A stretch of DNA of 64,000 bases from Thiohalobacter thiocyanaticus. Its GTDB lineage: Bacteria > Pseudomonadota > Gammaproteobacteria > Thiohalobacterales > Thiohalobacteraceae. The notes under the pieces were generated by a model, which had not been told where the DNA came from, did no database searches, and worked only from the letters and a program-made list of their open reading frames with translations. Where the stretch lies: contig NZ_AP018052.1 in NCBI RefSeq assembly GCF_002356355.1, positions 2,902,501 to 2,966,500 of the forward strand, given 5' to 3'. This document shows, one piece after another, positions 9,807 to 18,546 of this stretch (its first letter is position 1; each line of letters opens with the position of its first letter). The position numbers were made by a program, and so were the translations under genes.

Positions 9807-10306
9807 AAACCAAGGACATTCTCATCGGCCTGACAGCCTTTGCCCTGATCGGCCTGCTGGCCTTCATCTGGCTGGCCCCGGGCGGCCACAAGCCGGCGCC
9901 GGCCCTGAGCCTGACCACACTGGACGGCGAGCAGCTGTCGCTGACCGGGTTGCGCGGCCAGCCGGTACTGGTGACCTTCTGGGCCACCGACTGCCCCGGC
10001 TGCGTCAAGGAGATCCCCCACCTGATCGAACTGCACGAGGATTACGGTCCGGACGGCCTGACCATCCTGGCCATCGCCATGGCCTACGATCCGCCCAACC
10101 ACGTCGTGGCCATGCGCGAGGCCCGCGACCTGCCCTATCGGATCGCACTGGACGTCAACGGTGAAGCCGCGCGCGCCTTCGGCAATGTCAACGTCACGCC
10201 GACCTCCTTCCTGATCAACCCGCAGGGGCGCATCGTGCGCCACAAGCTGGGCGAGATGGATATGAGCAAGGTGCGGGCGCAGATCGAGGGGATGCTGGGG
10301 ACGTGA
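9803..10306 (+). CDS. TlpA-like thioredoxin-fold protein, membrane anchored
   Basis: Thiol-disulfide protein facing the periplasm. The 167-residue product has an N-terminal membrane anchor at about residues 6-25, then a TlpA/ResA-type domain with the active site CPGC at 64-67 (FWATDCPGC) and the cis-proline region VTPTSFLINPQG. The ATG at 9803 overlaps the DUF4126 stop by 4 bp; a longer upstream ORF in the same frame is not supported. Likely roles are reduction of heme-binding or other periplasmic cysteines, but the target is not identifiable here. A block of short repeats follows the stop. Confidence 0.88.
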   Translation: MKTKDILIGLTAFALIGLLAFIWLAPGGHKPAPALSLTTLDGEQLSLTGLRGQPVLVTFWATDCPGCVKEIPHLIELHEDYGPDGLTILAIAMAYDPPNHVVAMREARDLPYRIALDVNGEAARAFGNVNVTPTSFLINPQGRIVRHKLGEMDMSKVRAQIEGMLGT

Positions 10307-10313
10307 AAAGTCA

Positions 10314-10412
10314 GAAGTGAGGAGTGAGGTGGAGTAGAAACGATTTTTCCGCCTCCCCCTCTCACTCCTTACCCCTTACTCCTTACTCCTTACTCCTTAC
10401 TCCTCACTTTCC
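10314..10412. repeat. CCTTACT tandem repeats with inverted partner
   Basis: Four exact CCTTACT units run from 10374 to 10401, with degenerate units (CTCACTCC, CCTCACT) on both sides. Bases 10314-10329 (GAAGTGAGGAGTGAGG) are nearly the reverse complement of the 3' end of the block, so the stretch could fold into a long imperfect hairpin with a small AT-rich loop. It fills the gap between the thioredoxin-like gene and hemJ and leaves little room for a hemJ ribosome site. Confidence 0.8.
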
Positions 10413-10428
10413 ATGAACGGTAAACCAA

Positions 10429-10857
10429 ATGCTCTGGATAAAAGCCTTCCACGTCATCTTCATGGTCACCTGGTTCGCCGGGCTGTTCTACCTGCCGCGG
10501 CTGTTCGTCTATCACGCCGATCTGCCGGTCGACGATACCGCCGGCAATGAGCGCTTCAAGGTGATGGAGCGCAAGCTGTTCGCCATCATGACCATCGGTG
10601 CCGTCGTCACCGCCGTGTTCGGGCTCTGGCTGCTGTTCGGCTACCATCTCCCCACCCTCACCGCCAGCCTGTGGCTGCCGCTCAAACTGGTGCTGGTCGC
10701 CGGCCTGATCGTCTACCACTTCCTGTGCTGGCAGAAGGTCCGCGCCTTCCGCGAGGACCGCAATCCCCACACCCACGTCTACTACCGCTGGTTCAACGAA
10801 GTCCCCGCCCTGGCCCTGATTGCGGTGGTGGTGCTGGCAGTGGTCCGGCCGTTCTGA
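10429..10857 (+). CDS. hemJ: HemJ protoporphyrinogen IX oxidase (UPF0093)
   Basis: Oxidises protoporphyrinogen IX to protoporphyrin IX in the membrane, the penultimate step of heme synthesis in bacteria lacking HemG/HemY. The 142-residue product has four membrane segments, the conserved N-terminal histidine in WIKAFHVIFMVTWFAGLFYLPRLF and the C-terminal block YYRWFNEVPALAL, both diagnostic of HemJ. It stands alone, behind the CCTTACT repeat block and ahead of an iron-regulated-looking region with a heme peroxidase and bacterioferritin. That neighbourhood fits a heme/iron theme. Confidence 0.93.
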   Translation: MLWIKAFHVIFMVTWFAGLFYLPRLFVYHADLPVDDTAGNERFKVMERKLFAIMTIGAVVTAVFGLWLLFGYHLPTLTASLWLPLKLVLVAGLIVYHFLCWQKVRAFREDRNPHTHVYYRWFNEVPALALIAVVVLAVVRPF

Positions 10858-10946
10858 CGGTCCCGGCTCAGCCAAACCGCCCTTTCGTCACAAAAATCCC
10901 TGAATATCAATAGACTGTGTCTTCACCCTGGATATTATTTTTAATA

Positions 10947-10964
10947 ATAACGATTAGTATTCGC
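10947..10964. promoter_or_regulatory. Fur-like operator candidate
   Basis: ATAACGATTAGTATTCGC lies in an AT-rich patch 77 bp before the peroxidase gene. Read on the opposite strand it shares GCGAAT, a central T and ATCGTT with the site upstream of bfd (13651-13668): 13 of 18 positions agree. The match to the Fur consensus is only partial, so this is a candidate. Confidence 0.4.
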
Positions 10965-11040
10965 CATTAGTTTAGTTATAGAATTTGTACCCAATTTGAT
11001 CAGCCACTCACACAAATGAAAATTAAGGGAGTTATTCCGA

Positions 11041-12728
11041 ATGAAACCAACCGCTCTTGCCCTGTCCATCGGCGCCCTGCTCGCCTGCCTGAGCGTTGCC
11101 GGATGCAAGAATGAAAAAGCCCCCCAGCGCGATCGAACCCGAGGACCCCGCCGAAATCGCCATCGGCGAGCGCCTGTTCCTGGAAACCCGCTTCGCCCAG
11201 TTCTTTGCCGCCAACCACAACGATGTGAACCGGCCCCTGATCGCAGGCGACCCGGTGATGGAATTCACCCACACCACCACCAGGTCCCTGCCCGGCCCCT
11301 TTGCCGGCCAGTCCATGAACTGCGCGGCCTGCCACCTGGTCGACCAGCAGCTGGACCAGCCCGATGGCGGCATGCGCACCTACAGTGATCTTGCCCCGCG
11401 TTCGCCCTTCCCCGATCGCCGCGACCGCGGCGATACCCGCACCACGGCGATACGCAATGCCCAGCCACTGGTAGGCAGCGCCGTACCGCGCAATGCCGGG
11501 CTGCTGCTTCACTTCGACGGCGAGTTCGCCAGCCTGGAGGATCTGGTCGGTGACACGCTCACCGGGCGCAACTTCGGCTGGCTGCCCGACGAGAGAGACC
11601 AGGCCATTGCCCACATCGCCAGCGTGATCCGCTACGACAGCGGCCACGGCGAACTGGCCGAGGAATTCGGCGGCAGCTACACCAGGGTGCTCACCGGCAC
11701 CGCGGGCGACCTGCCGGGCACGCTCGTCCCCCCCCCCCGAATTCCGGGTGGACGTGGCCACCGCCACGGACCAGGAGTTGTTCGACGCCGTTGTGCAGCT
11801 GATCGCCGCCTATGTAGAAGGGCTGACGTTCGCGATGAACGCAAACGGCGCCTTCAATCTCTCCCCCTACGATGCCTTCCTGGCCGCCAACGGTCTGCCG
11901 CGCCAGCCCAACAGCGGCGAAAGCGACCAGGCCTACACCACGCGCCTGCGCACAGCACTGGATAAGCTTACGTCACCGGTTTTCATCCTTGATGACGGTG
12001 AGACGCAGACGTTCGAGTTCCATAGCCAGCCTTTCAACTTCGGCGAGCAGGAGTTGCGCGGGTTACGGGTGTTTCTGGCCCGCCAGCCCGGCGGCCCCCG
12101 CCTGAGTTCCGGTGTGGGTAACTGCGCGGCCTGCCATGCAGCACCTCACTTCACAGACTTCAAGGTGCACAATACCGGCGTGAACCAATTCGAGTACGAC
12201 GCCCTGCACGGCGACGGCAGTTTCGCCGCGCTGGCCATTCCCAGCCTGGCGGCCCGCAATGCCGACTACAACGCCTATCTGCCCGCCACACCCAACCACC
12301 CGCTGGCCAGTGAACGCTTCCGTGCCGTGGCCGATGCCGATGATGCCAGCCTCACTGACCTCGGGGTATGGAACGTGTACGCCACCCCGGATCTGCCTGG
12401 GCCGCAGACGCGTCTGAAGACATTCCTGTGCGATGTGGCGCCCGGCACCGATTGCGGCAGTATCGACGACGACAGTCTGCTGACCCGTGCCATCGCCAGC
12501 TTCAAGACGCCCGGCCTGCGCGATCTGGGGCACTCCGGTCCCTACATGCACAATGGAGCATTCGAGACCATCGAAGCCGCAGTGCGTTTCTATCGGGATG
12601 CCTCGGAAATGGCGCGCGGCGCGACCCTGCGCAATGCAGACCCGCGGCTTGATGACATCGCTCTGAACGCAGATGATATTGCTGACCTGACCGCCTTCCT
12701 GAAAGCGCTGAATGAGGATTATGAATAA
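11041..12728 (+). pseudogene. Di-heme cytochrome c peroxidase family gene, broken by two C-tract frameshifts
   Basis: The combined reading is a secreted protein of about 560 residues with a lipoprotein-like signal (LSVAGCKNE), two heme-binding CxxCH motifs (NCAACHLV and NCAACHAA) and the late motif LRDLGHSGPYMHNG, typical of the MauG/CcpA peroxidase superfamily. As written it needs three frames. The first shift is at a C6 run (11120-11125), where one base fewer restores GCC CCC AGC. The second is at a C11 run (11728-11738), again restored by one base fewer, giving PPPEFRVDVATATDQEL. No other stops interrupt it, so decay is recent, the tracts are phase-variable, or these are sequencing errors. 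It ends in a strong terminator and may be Fur-regulated. Confidence 0.85.
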
Positions 12729-12746
12729 CGCGAAATATACTGAGTG

Positions 12747-12778
12747 AAAAAACGCGGGCTTGTCCCGCGTTTTTTTTG
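12747..12778. terminator. Bidirectional terminator between peroxidase gene and bfr
   Basis: AACGCGGG (12751-12758) pairs with CCCGCGTT (12764-12771), flanked by an A6 run on the left and a T8 run on the right. It therefore serves both converging genes. Confidence 0.92.
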
Positions 12779-12817
12779 GCAGAGTGCAGCTTCACTGCAC
12801 CCTTTCGGCGCAGATCT

Positions 12818-13282
12818 CTACATCATCGACTGCAGATAGTTCTGCTCGCCCACCTTGCCCATGAGCTCCAGCTGGGTCTCCAGCCAGTCGATGTGCTCCT
12901 CCTCACTTGCGAGGATGGATTCGAACAACTCACGGCTGACATAGTCGCCGCTCTGCTCGCAATAAGCGATGGCCTCGCGCAGCAGCGGCACGGCTTCCTG
13001 CTCGAGCTTGAGGTCGCATTCCAGCATCTCACGCGTGTTCTCGCCGATATGCAACTTGCCCAGATCCTGCAGGTTCGGCAGACCGTCCAGGAACAGGATG
13101 CGCTTGATCAGCGCATCGGCGTGCTTCATCTCGTCGATGGACTCGCCGTATTCGTGTTCGTTGAGTTGACTCAAGCCCCAGTTCTCATACATGCGCGCAT
13201 GCAGAAAATACTGATTGATGGCGGTCAGTTCGTTCTTGAGTGCCTTATTGAGATAGCTGATGACCTGATCGTCGCCTTTCAT
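12818..13282 (-). CDS. bfr: Bacterioferritin
   Basis: Heme-containing iron-storage protein that forms a 24-subunit shell. The 154-residue product keeps all ferroxidase ligands at their standard numbers: E18, E51, H54, E94, E127 and H130. It also keeps M52, the inter-subunit heme axial ligand, so it is a true heme bacterioferritin rather than a ferritin or a heme-free subunit. The ATG at 13282 begins [19 protein letters not shown]; the longer in-frame extension is unsupported. It lies downstream of bfd on the same strand with a 106-bp gap containing a hairpin. The pair stores and releases iron and probably responds to Fur. Confidence 0.96.
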   Translation of the reverse strand: MKGDDQVISYLNKALKNELTAINQYFLHARMYENWGLSQLNEHEYGESIDEMKHADALIKRILFLDGLPNLQDLGKLHIGENTREMLECDLKLEQEAVPLLREAIAYCEQSGDYVSRELFESILASEEEHIDWLETQLELMGKVGEQNYLQSMM

Positions 13283-13332
13283 GGGAAATCCTTGTTGGTG
13301 TTTGAGTGACGACCAAAGAAATAACCGCAAAG

Positions 13333-13353
13333 CCCGGGGTATGCAACCCCGGG
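13333..13353 (-). terminator. Hairpin between bfd and bfr
   Basis: CCCGGGGT (13333-13340) pairs with ACCCCGGG (13346-13353) around a 5-nt loop. No clear U-run follows on the minus strand, so it may be a weak terminator, an attenuator or an mRNA processing barrier setting different bfd and bfr levels. Confidence 0.5.
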
Positions 13354-13388
13354 GACAGGAGGGATGTGGCAGCTGATGGAGGGAGTGC

Positions 13389-13601
13389 TTAGACCGCGAC
13401 CTGCGGCTGGGCAGCCGGAGCGGCCTCGACTGCGCTGCGGGCGCAACTGTCGACCAGCTCACGGGCACAGCGGGCGCACTTGCCGCACTGGGTCGCCACG
13501 CCCAACTCGCGAGCCAGGCTGCGAACACAGCCGGCACGGCCGGTCTCGACAGCATCGCGGATCTGGCTGGAGGTAATGTTCTTGCACAGGCAGACGTACA
13601 T
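13389..13601 (-). CDS. bfd: Bacterioferritin-associated ferredoxin
   Basis: Small [2Fe-2S] protein that donates electrons to bacterioferritin to release stored iron. The 70-residue product has the four cluster cysteines in the Bfd pattern: C4 and C6 in YVCLCKNIT, then C39 and C42 in TQCGKCARC. The start is placed at 13601 (MYVCLC) because homologs begin with this motif; five extra in-frame codons lie upstream. A Fur-like site sits 50 bp upstream. It is transcribed toward bfr. Confidence 0.95.
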   Translation of the reverse strand: MYVCLCKNITSSQIRDAVETGRAGCVRSLARELGVATQCGKCARCARELVDSCARSAVEAAPAAQPQVAV

Positions 13602-13650
13602 GGATCGGGCCCTCACCGGTCGAAATCAGTTCATGGGCTCAATCCTAGTA

Positions 13651-13668
13651 TGAACGATAATGATTCGC
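13651..13668. promoter_or_regulatory. Fur-box candidate upstream of bfd
   Basis: TGAACGATAATGATTCGC contains GATAATGATT, the left half of the Fur consensus, followed by a degenerate right half. Its position about 50 bp before bfd and its similarity to the site at 10947-10964 support iron regulation. Confidence 0.6.
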
Positions 13669-13740
13669 AATACCTTTATTGGACTTTTCTTGTTCGCTTC
13701 GGCTGCAGAAAAAGTAAAATGTTTTATTTCATGTAGTTAT

Positions 13741-16023
13741 TTATTTGCCAGCACGTACCAGTCCGCCCAGACCCGCCTCTTCCAGGGCATTATTGAGCAG
13801 GACGCGTACGGCCACAGCCTTCTCCATCCCCAGGGCGGTCGACACCAGTTCCCGCGCCCGGGCCAGCGAAAAGGCCCGGATCACGGCCTTGACCCGGGCG
13901 ATCGAGCCCACGCTCATGCTCAGGCTGTCCACGCCCAGGCCCACCAGCACCAGGGCGGCGGCCGGATCGCCGGCCATCTCGCCGCACACGCTGACCTCGC
14001 GCTCGCTGGCATGGGCCTCGTCGACGATCTGGGCCAGCGCCTGCAGGACGGCCGGGTGCAGACTGTTGTAGAGCTCGGCCACCTTGGCGTTGTTGCGATC
14101 CACCGCCAACAGATACTGGGTCAGGTCGTTGGTGCCGACGGAGAAGAAATCCACCCTTTTGGCCAGCTGCGGGATCTGGTAGATGACCGAGGGGACCTCG
14201 ACCATCACCCCGATCAGCGGCAACTCGACCGCCACGCCCTCCTCGGCCAGCTCCCGGTGGGCGCGCCGGATCAGTTCCAGGGTCTCGTCGACCTCGCCCA
14301 CGTCACTGATCATGGGCAGCATCAGGCGCAGATTGTTCAGGCCCTGACTGGCCCGGAGCACGGCCCGCAGCTGGGTGAGAAAGATCTCCGGGTGATCCAG
14401 CATCAGGCGGATGCCGCGCCAGCCCAGGAAGGGATTGTCCTCGTGGATGGGAAAATAGGGCAGCGCCTTGTCGCCGCCGATATCCAGGGTGCGCAGGGTC
14501 ACCGGCCGCGGCGCGAAGCCCTCCAGCACCTGGCGGTAGATCTGCACCTGTTCCTCCTCGCCGGGGAAGCCGTCGCGGATCAGGAAGGGGATCTCGGTGC
14601 GGTACAGGCCCACGCCGTCGGCACCGCTGCGCAGCGAGGGCGAAATGTCCGACAGCAGGCCGGTGTTCACGTACAGCGGCACATGCACGTCGTCGGGGGT
14701 GAGCGCCGGCAGCGCGGCCAGTTCCTCCAGCCCGGCGGCCAGTTCGGCCTCCTCACCGACCAGCCGTTCGAATTCCTCCAGCATGTGGCCCGTCGGCCTG
14801 ACATAGACCTGGCCGCGATAGCCGTCGATGACCAGATTCTGCTCGTCCAGCCGGTTGACCGGCAGGTCCTCCACGCCCATTACTGCGGGAATGCCGAGGG
14901 CATGCGCCAGAATGGCCACATGCGAGGAACTCGAGCCCTTCGCCGAGACGATGCCGGCCAGGTGCTGCGTCGGCACCTCGGCGAGATGCGAGGCGGTGAC
15001 CTCCTCGCCGACCAGGATGGTCGGCTCGGCCACCTCCCGCACCTGAGGCTGGTCCGACTGCAGCCGCATCAGGATGCGCCGGCCCAGGTCGCGCACGTCC
15101 TCGGCACGCTCGCGCAGGTAGGCATCCTCCATGGCATCGAAGATCCTCACATGGTCGCGGATGGTCTCGCGCAGCGCCCCCGGCGCCCAGTTGCCCTCGC
15201 CGATGCGGCGCAGGGTGGGCTCGACCAGGGTGTCGCTGGAGAGCATCAGCAGCAGGGCATCGAACAGCGCCAGGTCCTCGGCCGGCAGCGAACCGCTCAT
15301 GCGCCGGGACAGGGCGCGGATATCATCCTCGACCTCGGCGAGCGCCTGCCGGAAGCGCGCCCGCTCGGCCTCGACCTTTCCGGGCGGCAGGGCATGATCG
15401 GGAATGGCATCGAGATTGGCCGGCGGATAGACCACCAGCGCCTGACCCAGCGCCAGGCCCGGTGCGCCCGACAGCCCCTTCAGGGTGAAGGCGGTACCGC
15501 CGACCTCCTGCAGCAGCCGCGACACCCCGCCCGAGGCATCGGCGTGCGAGATGGCGCCGGCCAGCTGGGCCGCCAGGGTGACCAGGAAGGTCTCTTCGGT
15601 TTCGGCGAAACGGCGCACCGCGCGCTGGCGCACCACCAGCACGCCCAGCACCCGGCGATGCTGAATGATGGGCACGCCGAGAAAGCCGTGGAAGGGCTCC
15701 TCATCGGTTTCGGTGATATAGCGATAGCGCGGATGCGCGGGTCCGTCCTCGAGATTGACCGGCTCGGCGCGTTCCACCACCAGCCCCACCAGGCCCTCGC
15801 CGTCATCGAGCCGGACCATGCCGACCGCGGCCGGATTCAGGCCGTCGGTGGCCATCAGCACCAGCTGGCCGTCGGCATCGCGGAAGTACACCGAGGCCAC
15901 ATCGGCCCCGATGGTCTGCTTGACCCGCTGGACGATGATATTGAGCGCGGTGTTCAGGTCCGGCGCCGCATTCACCGCCTGGATGATCCGGCGCAGGCTG
16001 TCGAACATATCGGCTGGGGGCAT
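13741..16023 (-). CDS. ptsP: Phosphoenolpyruvate-protein phosphotransferase PtsP (EI-Ntr)
   Basis: First enzyme of the nitrogen-related phosphotransferase chain; it takes phosphate from PEP and passes it to NPr and then to EIIA-Ntr. The 760-residue product has an N-terminal GAF sensor domain (about residues 10-160), then the EI body with the phospho-accepting H368 in SSSSHVAILAHALG, a TIM-barrel PEP site (DIGGDKALPYFP, LMLPMISDVGEVDE) and the late CGEMAGDPAA loop. The GAF domain distinguishes it from sugar-PTS enzyme I. It follows rppH on the same strand with a 92-bp gap, a conserved gammaproteobacterial pairing. The 867-residue antisense ORF here is a GC-rich shadow. Confidence 0.95.
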   Translation of the reverse strand: MPPADMFDSLRRIIQAVNAAPDLNTALNIIVQRVKQTIGADVASVYFRDADGQLVLMATDGLNPAAVGMVRLDDGEGLVGLVVERAEPVNLEDGPAHPRYRYITETDEEPFHGFLGVPIIQHRRVLGVLVVRQRAVRRFAETEETFLVTLAAQLAGAISHADASGGVSRLLQEVGGTAFTLKGLSGAPGLALGQALVVYPPANLDAIPDHALPPGKVEAERARFRQALAEVEDDIRALSRRMSGSLPAEDLALFDALLLMLSSDTLVEPTLRRIGEGNWAPGALRETIRDHVRIFDAMEDAYLRERAEDVRDLGRRILMRLQSDQPQVREVAEPTILVGEEVTASHLAEVPTQHLAGIVSAKGSSSSHVAILAHALGIPAVMGVEDLPVNRLDEQNLVIDGYRGQVYVRPTGHMLEEFERLVGEEAELAAGLEELAALPALTPDDVHVPLYVNTGLLSDISPSLRSGADGVGLYRTEIPFLIRDGFPGEEEQVQIYRQVLEGFAPRPVTLRTLDIGGDKALPYFPIHEDNPFLGWRGIRLMLDHPEIFLTQLRAVLRASQGLNNLRLMLPMISDVGEVDETLELIRRAHRELAEEGVAVELPLIGVMVEVPSVIYQIPQLAKRVDFFSVGTNDLTQYLLAVDRNNAKVAELYNSLHPAVLQALAQIVDEAHASEREVSVCGEMAGDPAAALVLVGLGVDSLSMSVGSIARVKAVIRAFSLARARELVSTALGMEKAVAVRVLLNNALEEAGLGGLVRAGK

Positions 16024-16115
16024 GCCTCAGGCCTTTATCAGAATAGTGAGGGGATTATGTCCCAGATCCGGGGCGCGGCGCTAACGTCCACGGGGCAGGT
16101 GGGGATTGGGGCGGG

Positions 16116-16652
16116 TCAGCGTCGGGCGCGGGTCGCGAAGCGATGGCGGTTGCGCGGCAGCGGCGGCGCACCGCCGGGAAACAGCAGCGGCGCCAGTTCG
16201 CGCAGGGCACGCTTGTATACACCGCGCTTGAACGGCACCACCTCGTGCAGAGGCCGCCAGTAATCGACCCAGCGCCAGTCGTCGAACTCGGGATGATCGG
16301 TGGCGTTGAGCCGCACATCCGCCTCTTCGCCCAACAGCCGGAGCAGGAACCAGACCTGCTTCTGGCCGATGCACAGGGGCCGCGAATGACGGCGGATGTA
16401 GCGGTCGGGCAGACGGTAACGCAGCCAGCCGCGGGTCGCGCCGATGATCTCGACATGCAGGGGTGAGAGTCCGACCTCCTCATGCAACTCGCGAAAGAGC
16501 GCCTCCTCGGGGGTCTCGTCGGTGCGGATACCGCCCTGGGGGAATTGCCAGGCATTCTGACCCAGACGGCGCGCCCACAGCAGTTCCCCCTCCTGATTAC
16601 TCAGGATGATGCCGACATTGGGACGATATCCATCCGGATCAATCACTTGCAC
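16116..16652 (-). CDS. rppH: RNA pyrophosphohydrolase
   Basis: Nudix hydrolase that removes pyrophosphate from mRNA 5' ends and so triggers RNase E decay. The 178-residue product starts [17 protein letters not shown] and carries the Nudix box at residues 40-62 ([20 protein letters not shown] and following), then the RppH-typical [13 protein letters not shown] and [11 protein letters not shown]. It lies directly upstream of ptsP on the minus strand and is divergent from the HAD phosphatase gene, as in Pseudomonas-type genomes. Confidence 0.95.
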   Translation of the reverse strand: MQVIDPDGYRPNVGIILSNQEGELLWARRLGQNAWQFPQGGIRTDETPEEALFRELHEEVGLSPLHVEIIGATRGWLRYRLPDRYIRRHSRPLCIGQKQVWFLLRLLGEEADVRLNATDHPEFDDWRWVDYWRPLHEVVPFKRGVYKRALRELAPLLFPGGAPPLPRNRHRFATRARR

Positions 16653-16897
16653 ACCCTTCAGGCAGGATTTCCGACATTTCTATTTTCACATAAAGCCCGG
16701 TCGGGCGGCAAATCGTACCCCGCCATGCATACGATCGCCGCTAAGCACTTGAATTTGAATGTGACCTACCCCTCGCCGCCGCAGCCGGAAGCGCCTGTGG
16801 CGGGCGGCACGGATGCGACGCGACGGAGGCTTCCAGTAGAATGCCCGCTGGCAAGGCAAGCGCATACATCTTCGACCCACACCAAGGAGAGCCGCCG

Positions 16898-17554
16898 GTG
16901 GCACTGGCCCTGTTCGATCTCGACAACACCCTGCTGGGCGGGGACAGCGACTATCTGTGGGGCCGGTTCCTGGTCGAGAACGGCATCGTCGACGCCGATC
17001 TCTACGAACAGGAAAACCACCGCTTCTACCAGCAGTATCAGGCGGGCACGCTGGACATCCAGGCCTTTCTCGCCTTCTCCCTGCGCCCGCTGGCCGAGCA
17101 TCCGCCGGCGCAGCTGCATCGCTGGCGCGAGGCCTTCGTAAGGGAACTGATCGAACCCATCATGCTGCCGGCCGCCCGCGATCTGCTGGAACGCCACCGC
17201 AGCGCGGGTGACACCCTGGTCATCATCACCGCCACCAACCGCTTCATCACCGCGCCCATTGCCGAGCGCTTCGGGGTCGAGCACCTGCTGGCCACCGAGG
17301 TGGAACAGCACGACGGGGTCTACACCGGCCGCAGCTTCGACATCCCCTGTTTCCAGGCCGGCAAGGTCAAGCGGCTGGAGCAGTGGCTGCAGGCGAACGG
17401 CGCGGACCTGGACCGCAGCTGGTTCTACAGCGATTCGCACAATGACCTGCCGCTGCTGGAGCGGGTCACCCACCCGGTGGCGGTCGATCCCGACGATACC
17501 CTGCGCCATACCGCACTGGCCCGGGGCTGGCCGGTGATCAGTCTGCGGGAATGA
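16898..17554 (+). CDS. HAD-IB family phosphatase (SerB-like)
   Basis: Haloacid dehalogenase superfamily phosphatase of subfamily IB. The 218-residue product begins VALALFDLDNTLLGG with nucleophile D7 and general acid D9, has the motif II/III region VIITATNRF and a late SHNDLPLLE motif IV. The GTG start at 16898 is chosen because AAGGAG lies 8 bases upstream; the longer ORF from 16841 has no site. Its stop overlaps the btuC start (ATGA), so it is the first gene of a three-gene operon with B12 import genes. A role in the B12 pathway, such as a ribazole phosphate step, is only a guess. The neighbourhood next to rppH is widely conserved without btuCD. Confidence 0.88.
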   Translation: MALALFDLDNTLLGGDSDYLWGRFLVENGIVDADLYEQENHRFYQQYQAGTLDIQAFLAFSLRPLAEHPPAQLHRWREAFVRELIEPIMLPAARDLLERHRSAGDTLVIITATNRFITAPIAERFGVEHLLATEVEQHDGVYTGRSFDIPCFQAGKVKRLEQWLQANGADLDRSWFYSDSHNDLPLLERVTHPVAVDPDDTLRHTALARGWPVISLRE

Positions 17555-18546
17555 GTGTGCCGTCGCGCCCGCTGTCGCTCCTGCTGCTGCTCGCGCTGCT
17601 CAGCGGACTGACTCTGCTGCTGGCCGCCGGCCTGGGCAGTGTGGAGTTGGGGCCGGCGGCCATCCTCCAGGCCCTGCTGGATCGCGGCCCCGACTGGCCC
17701 CGGACCCTGGTCTGGGAACTGCGCCTGCCGCGCGCCCTGCTGGCCTTCCAGGTCGGCGGTCTGCTGGCCCTGGCCGGGGTGCTGATGCAGGTGCTGCTGC
17801 GCAATCCGCTGGCCGACCCCTATGTACTGGGCACCTCCGGCGGCGCGGCGGTGGGTGCGCTCGGCGCCCTGCTGCTGGGCCTGTCCGGCCTGGCGGTACA
17901 GACCCTGGCCTTTGCCGGCGCCCTGCTCTCCACCCTCGTGGTATTCCAACTCGGCGGCGGCCTGCAGCGCTGGCACAGCCACCGGCTGCTGCTGACCGGC
18001 ATCGTGGTCGCCGCCGGCTGGGGCGCGATCATCACCTTCCTGCTCACCATCGCCCCGGCCGAACGGGTGCACGGCCTGCTGTTCTGGCTCATGGGGGATC
18101 TGAACACCGCCGCCCCGATCCGCCTGGGCGGTCTGTGGCTGCTGCTGTTGCTCGTGGTTGCCGTCGGGCTGGGCCGCACCCTCAACCTGCTGTTGCTGGG
18201 CCAGAGTACGGCGGCCACGCTGGGTGCGGCCGTCGGCCACACCCTGGTGCTGCTGTATGTGCTGGCGGCCCTGGCCACCGCCCTGGCCGTGAGTCAGGCG
18301 GGCAGCATCGGCTTCGTCGGGCTGGTGATCCCGCACCTGATCCGGCTGCTGGGCATCCGCGACCATCGCTTCCTCATTCCCGCCGCGGCGCTGGCCGGCG
18401 GCAGTCTGCTGGTGCTGGCCGACACCCTCGGCCGTACCCTGCTCGCGCCCCAGCAGCTGCCGGTGGGCGTGGTCACCGCCTTTCTCGGCGTGCCGCTGTT
18501 CCTGTACCTGCTCACCCGCCAGGCGCGGGCCACGGAGCCGGCATGA
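17551..18546 (+). CDS. btuC: FecCD/BtuC-type ABC transporter permease (probably cobalamin)
   Basis: Inner-membrane permease of the FecCD family that forms the B12 channel as a dimer. The 331 residues are about 70 percent hydrophobic with nine or ten membrane segments and the family motifs NPLADPYVLGTSGGAAVGA and GSIGFVGLVIPHLIRL. It overlaps the HAD gene upstream and the ATPase gene downstream by 4 bp each. FecCD permeases also import siderophores and heme; cobalamin is favoured by btuB, btuF, a cobalamin riboswitch and cobQ within 6 kb. Confidence 0.88.
   Translation: MSVPSRPLSLLLLLALLSGLTLLLAAGLGSVELGPAAILQALLDRGPDWPRTLVWELRLPRALLAFQVGGLLALAGVLMQVLLRNPLADPYVLGTSGGAAVGALGALLLGLSGLAVQTLAFAGALLSTLVVFQLGGGLQRWHSHRLLLTGIVVAAGWGAIITFLLTIAPAERVHGLLFWLMGDLNTAAPIRLGGLWLLLLLVVAVGLGRTLNLLLLGQSTAATLGAAVGHTLVLLYVLAALATALAVSQAGSIGFVGLVIPHLIRLLGIRDHRFLIPAAALAGGSLLVLADTLGRTLLAPQQLPVGVVTAFLGVPLFLYLLTRQARATEPA

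Noticed and set aside
13660-16263. 867-residue open frame opposite ptsP
   Set aside because: Low-complexity His/Gln/Gly-rich translation, no domain; ptsP on the other strand has full catalytic motifs.
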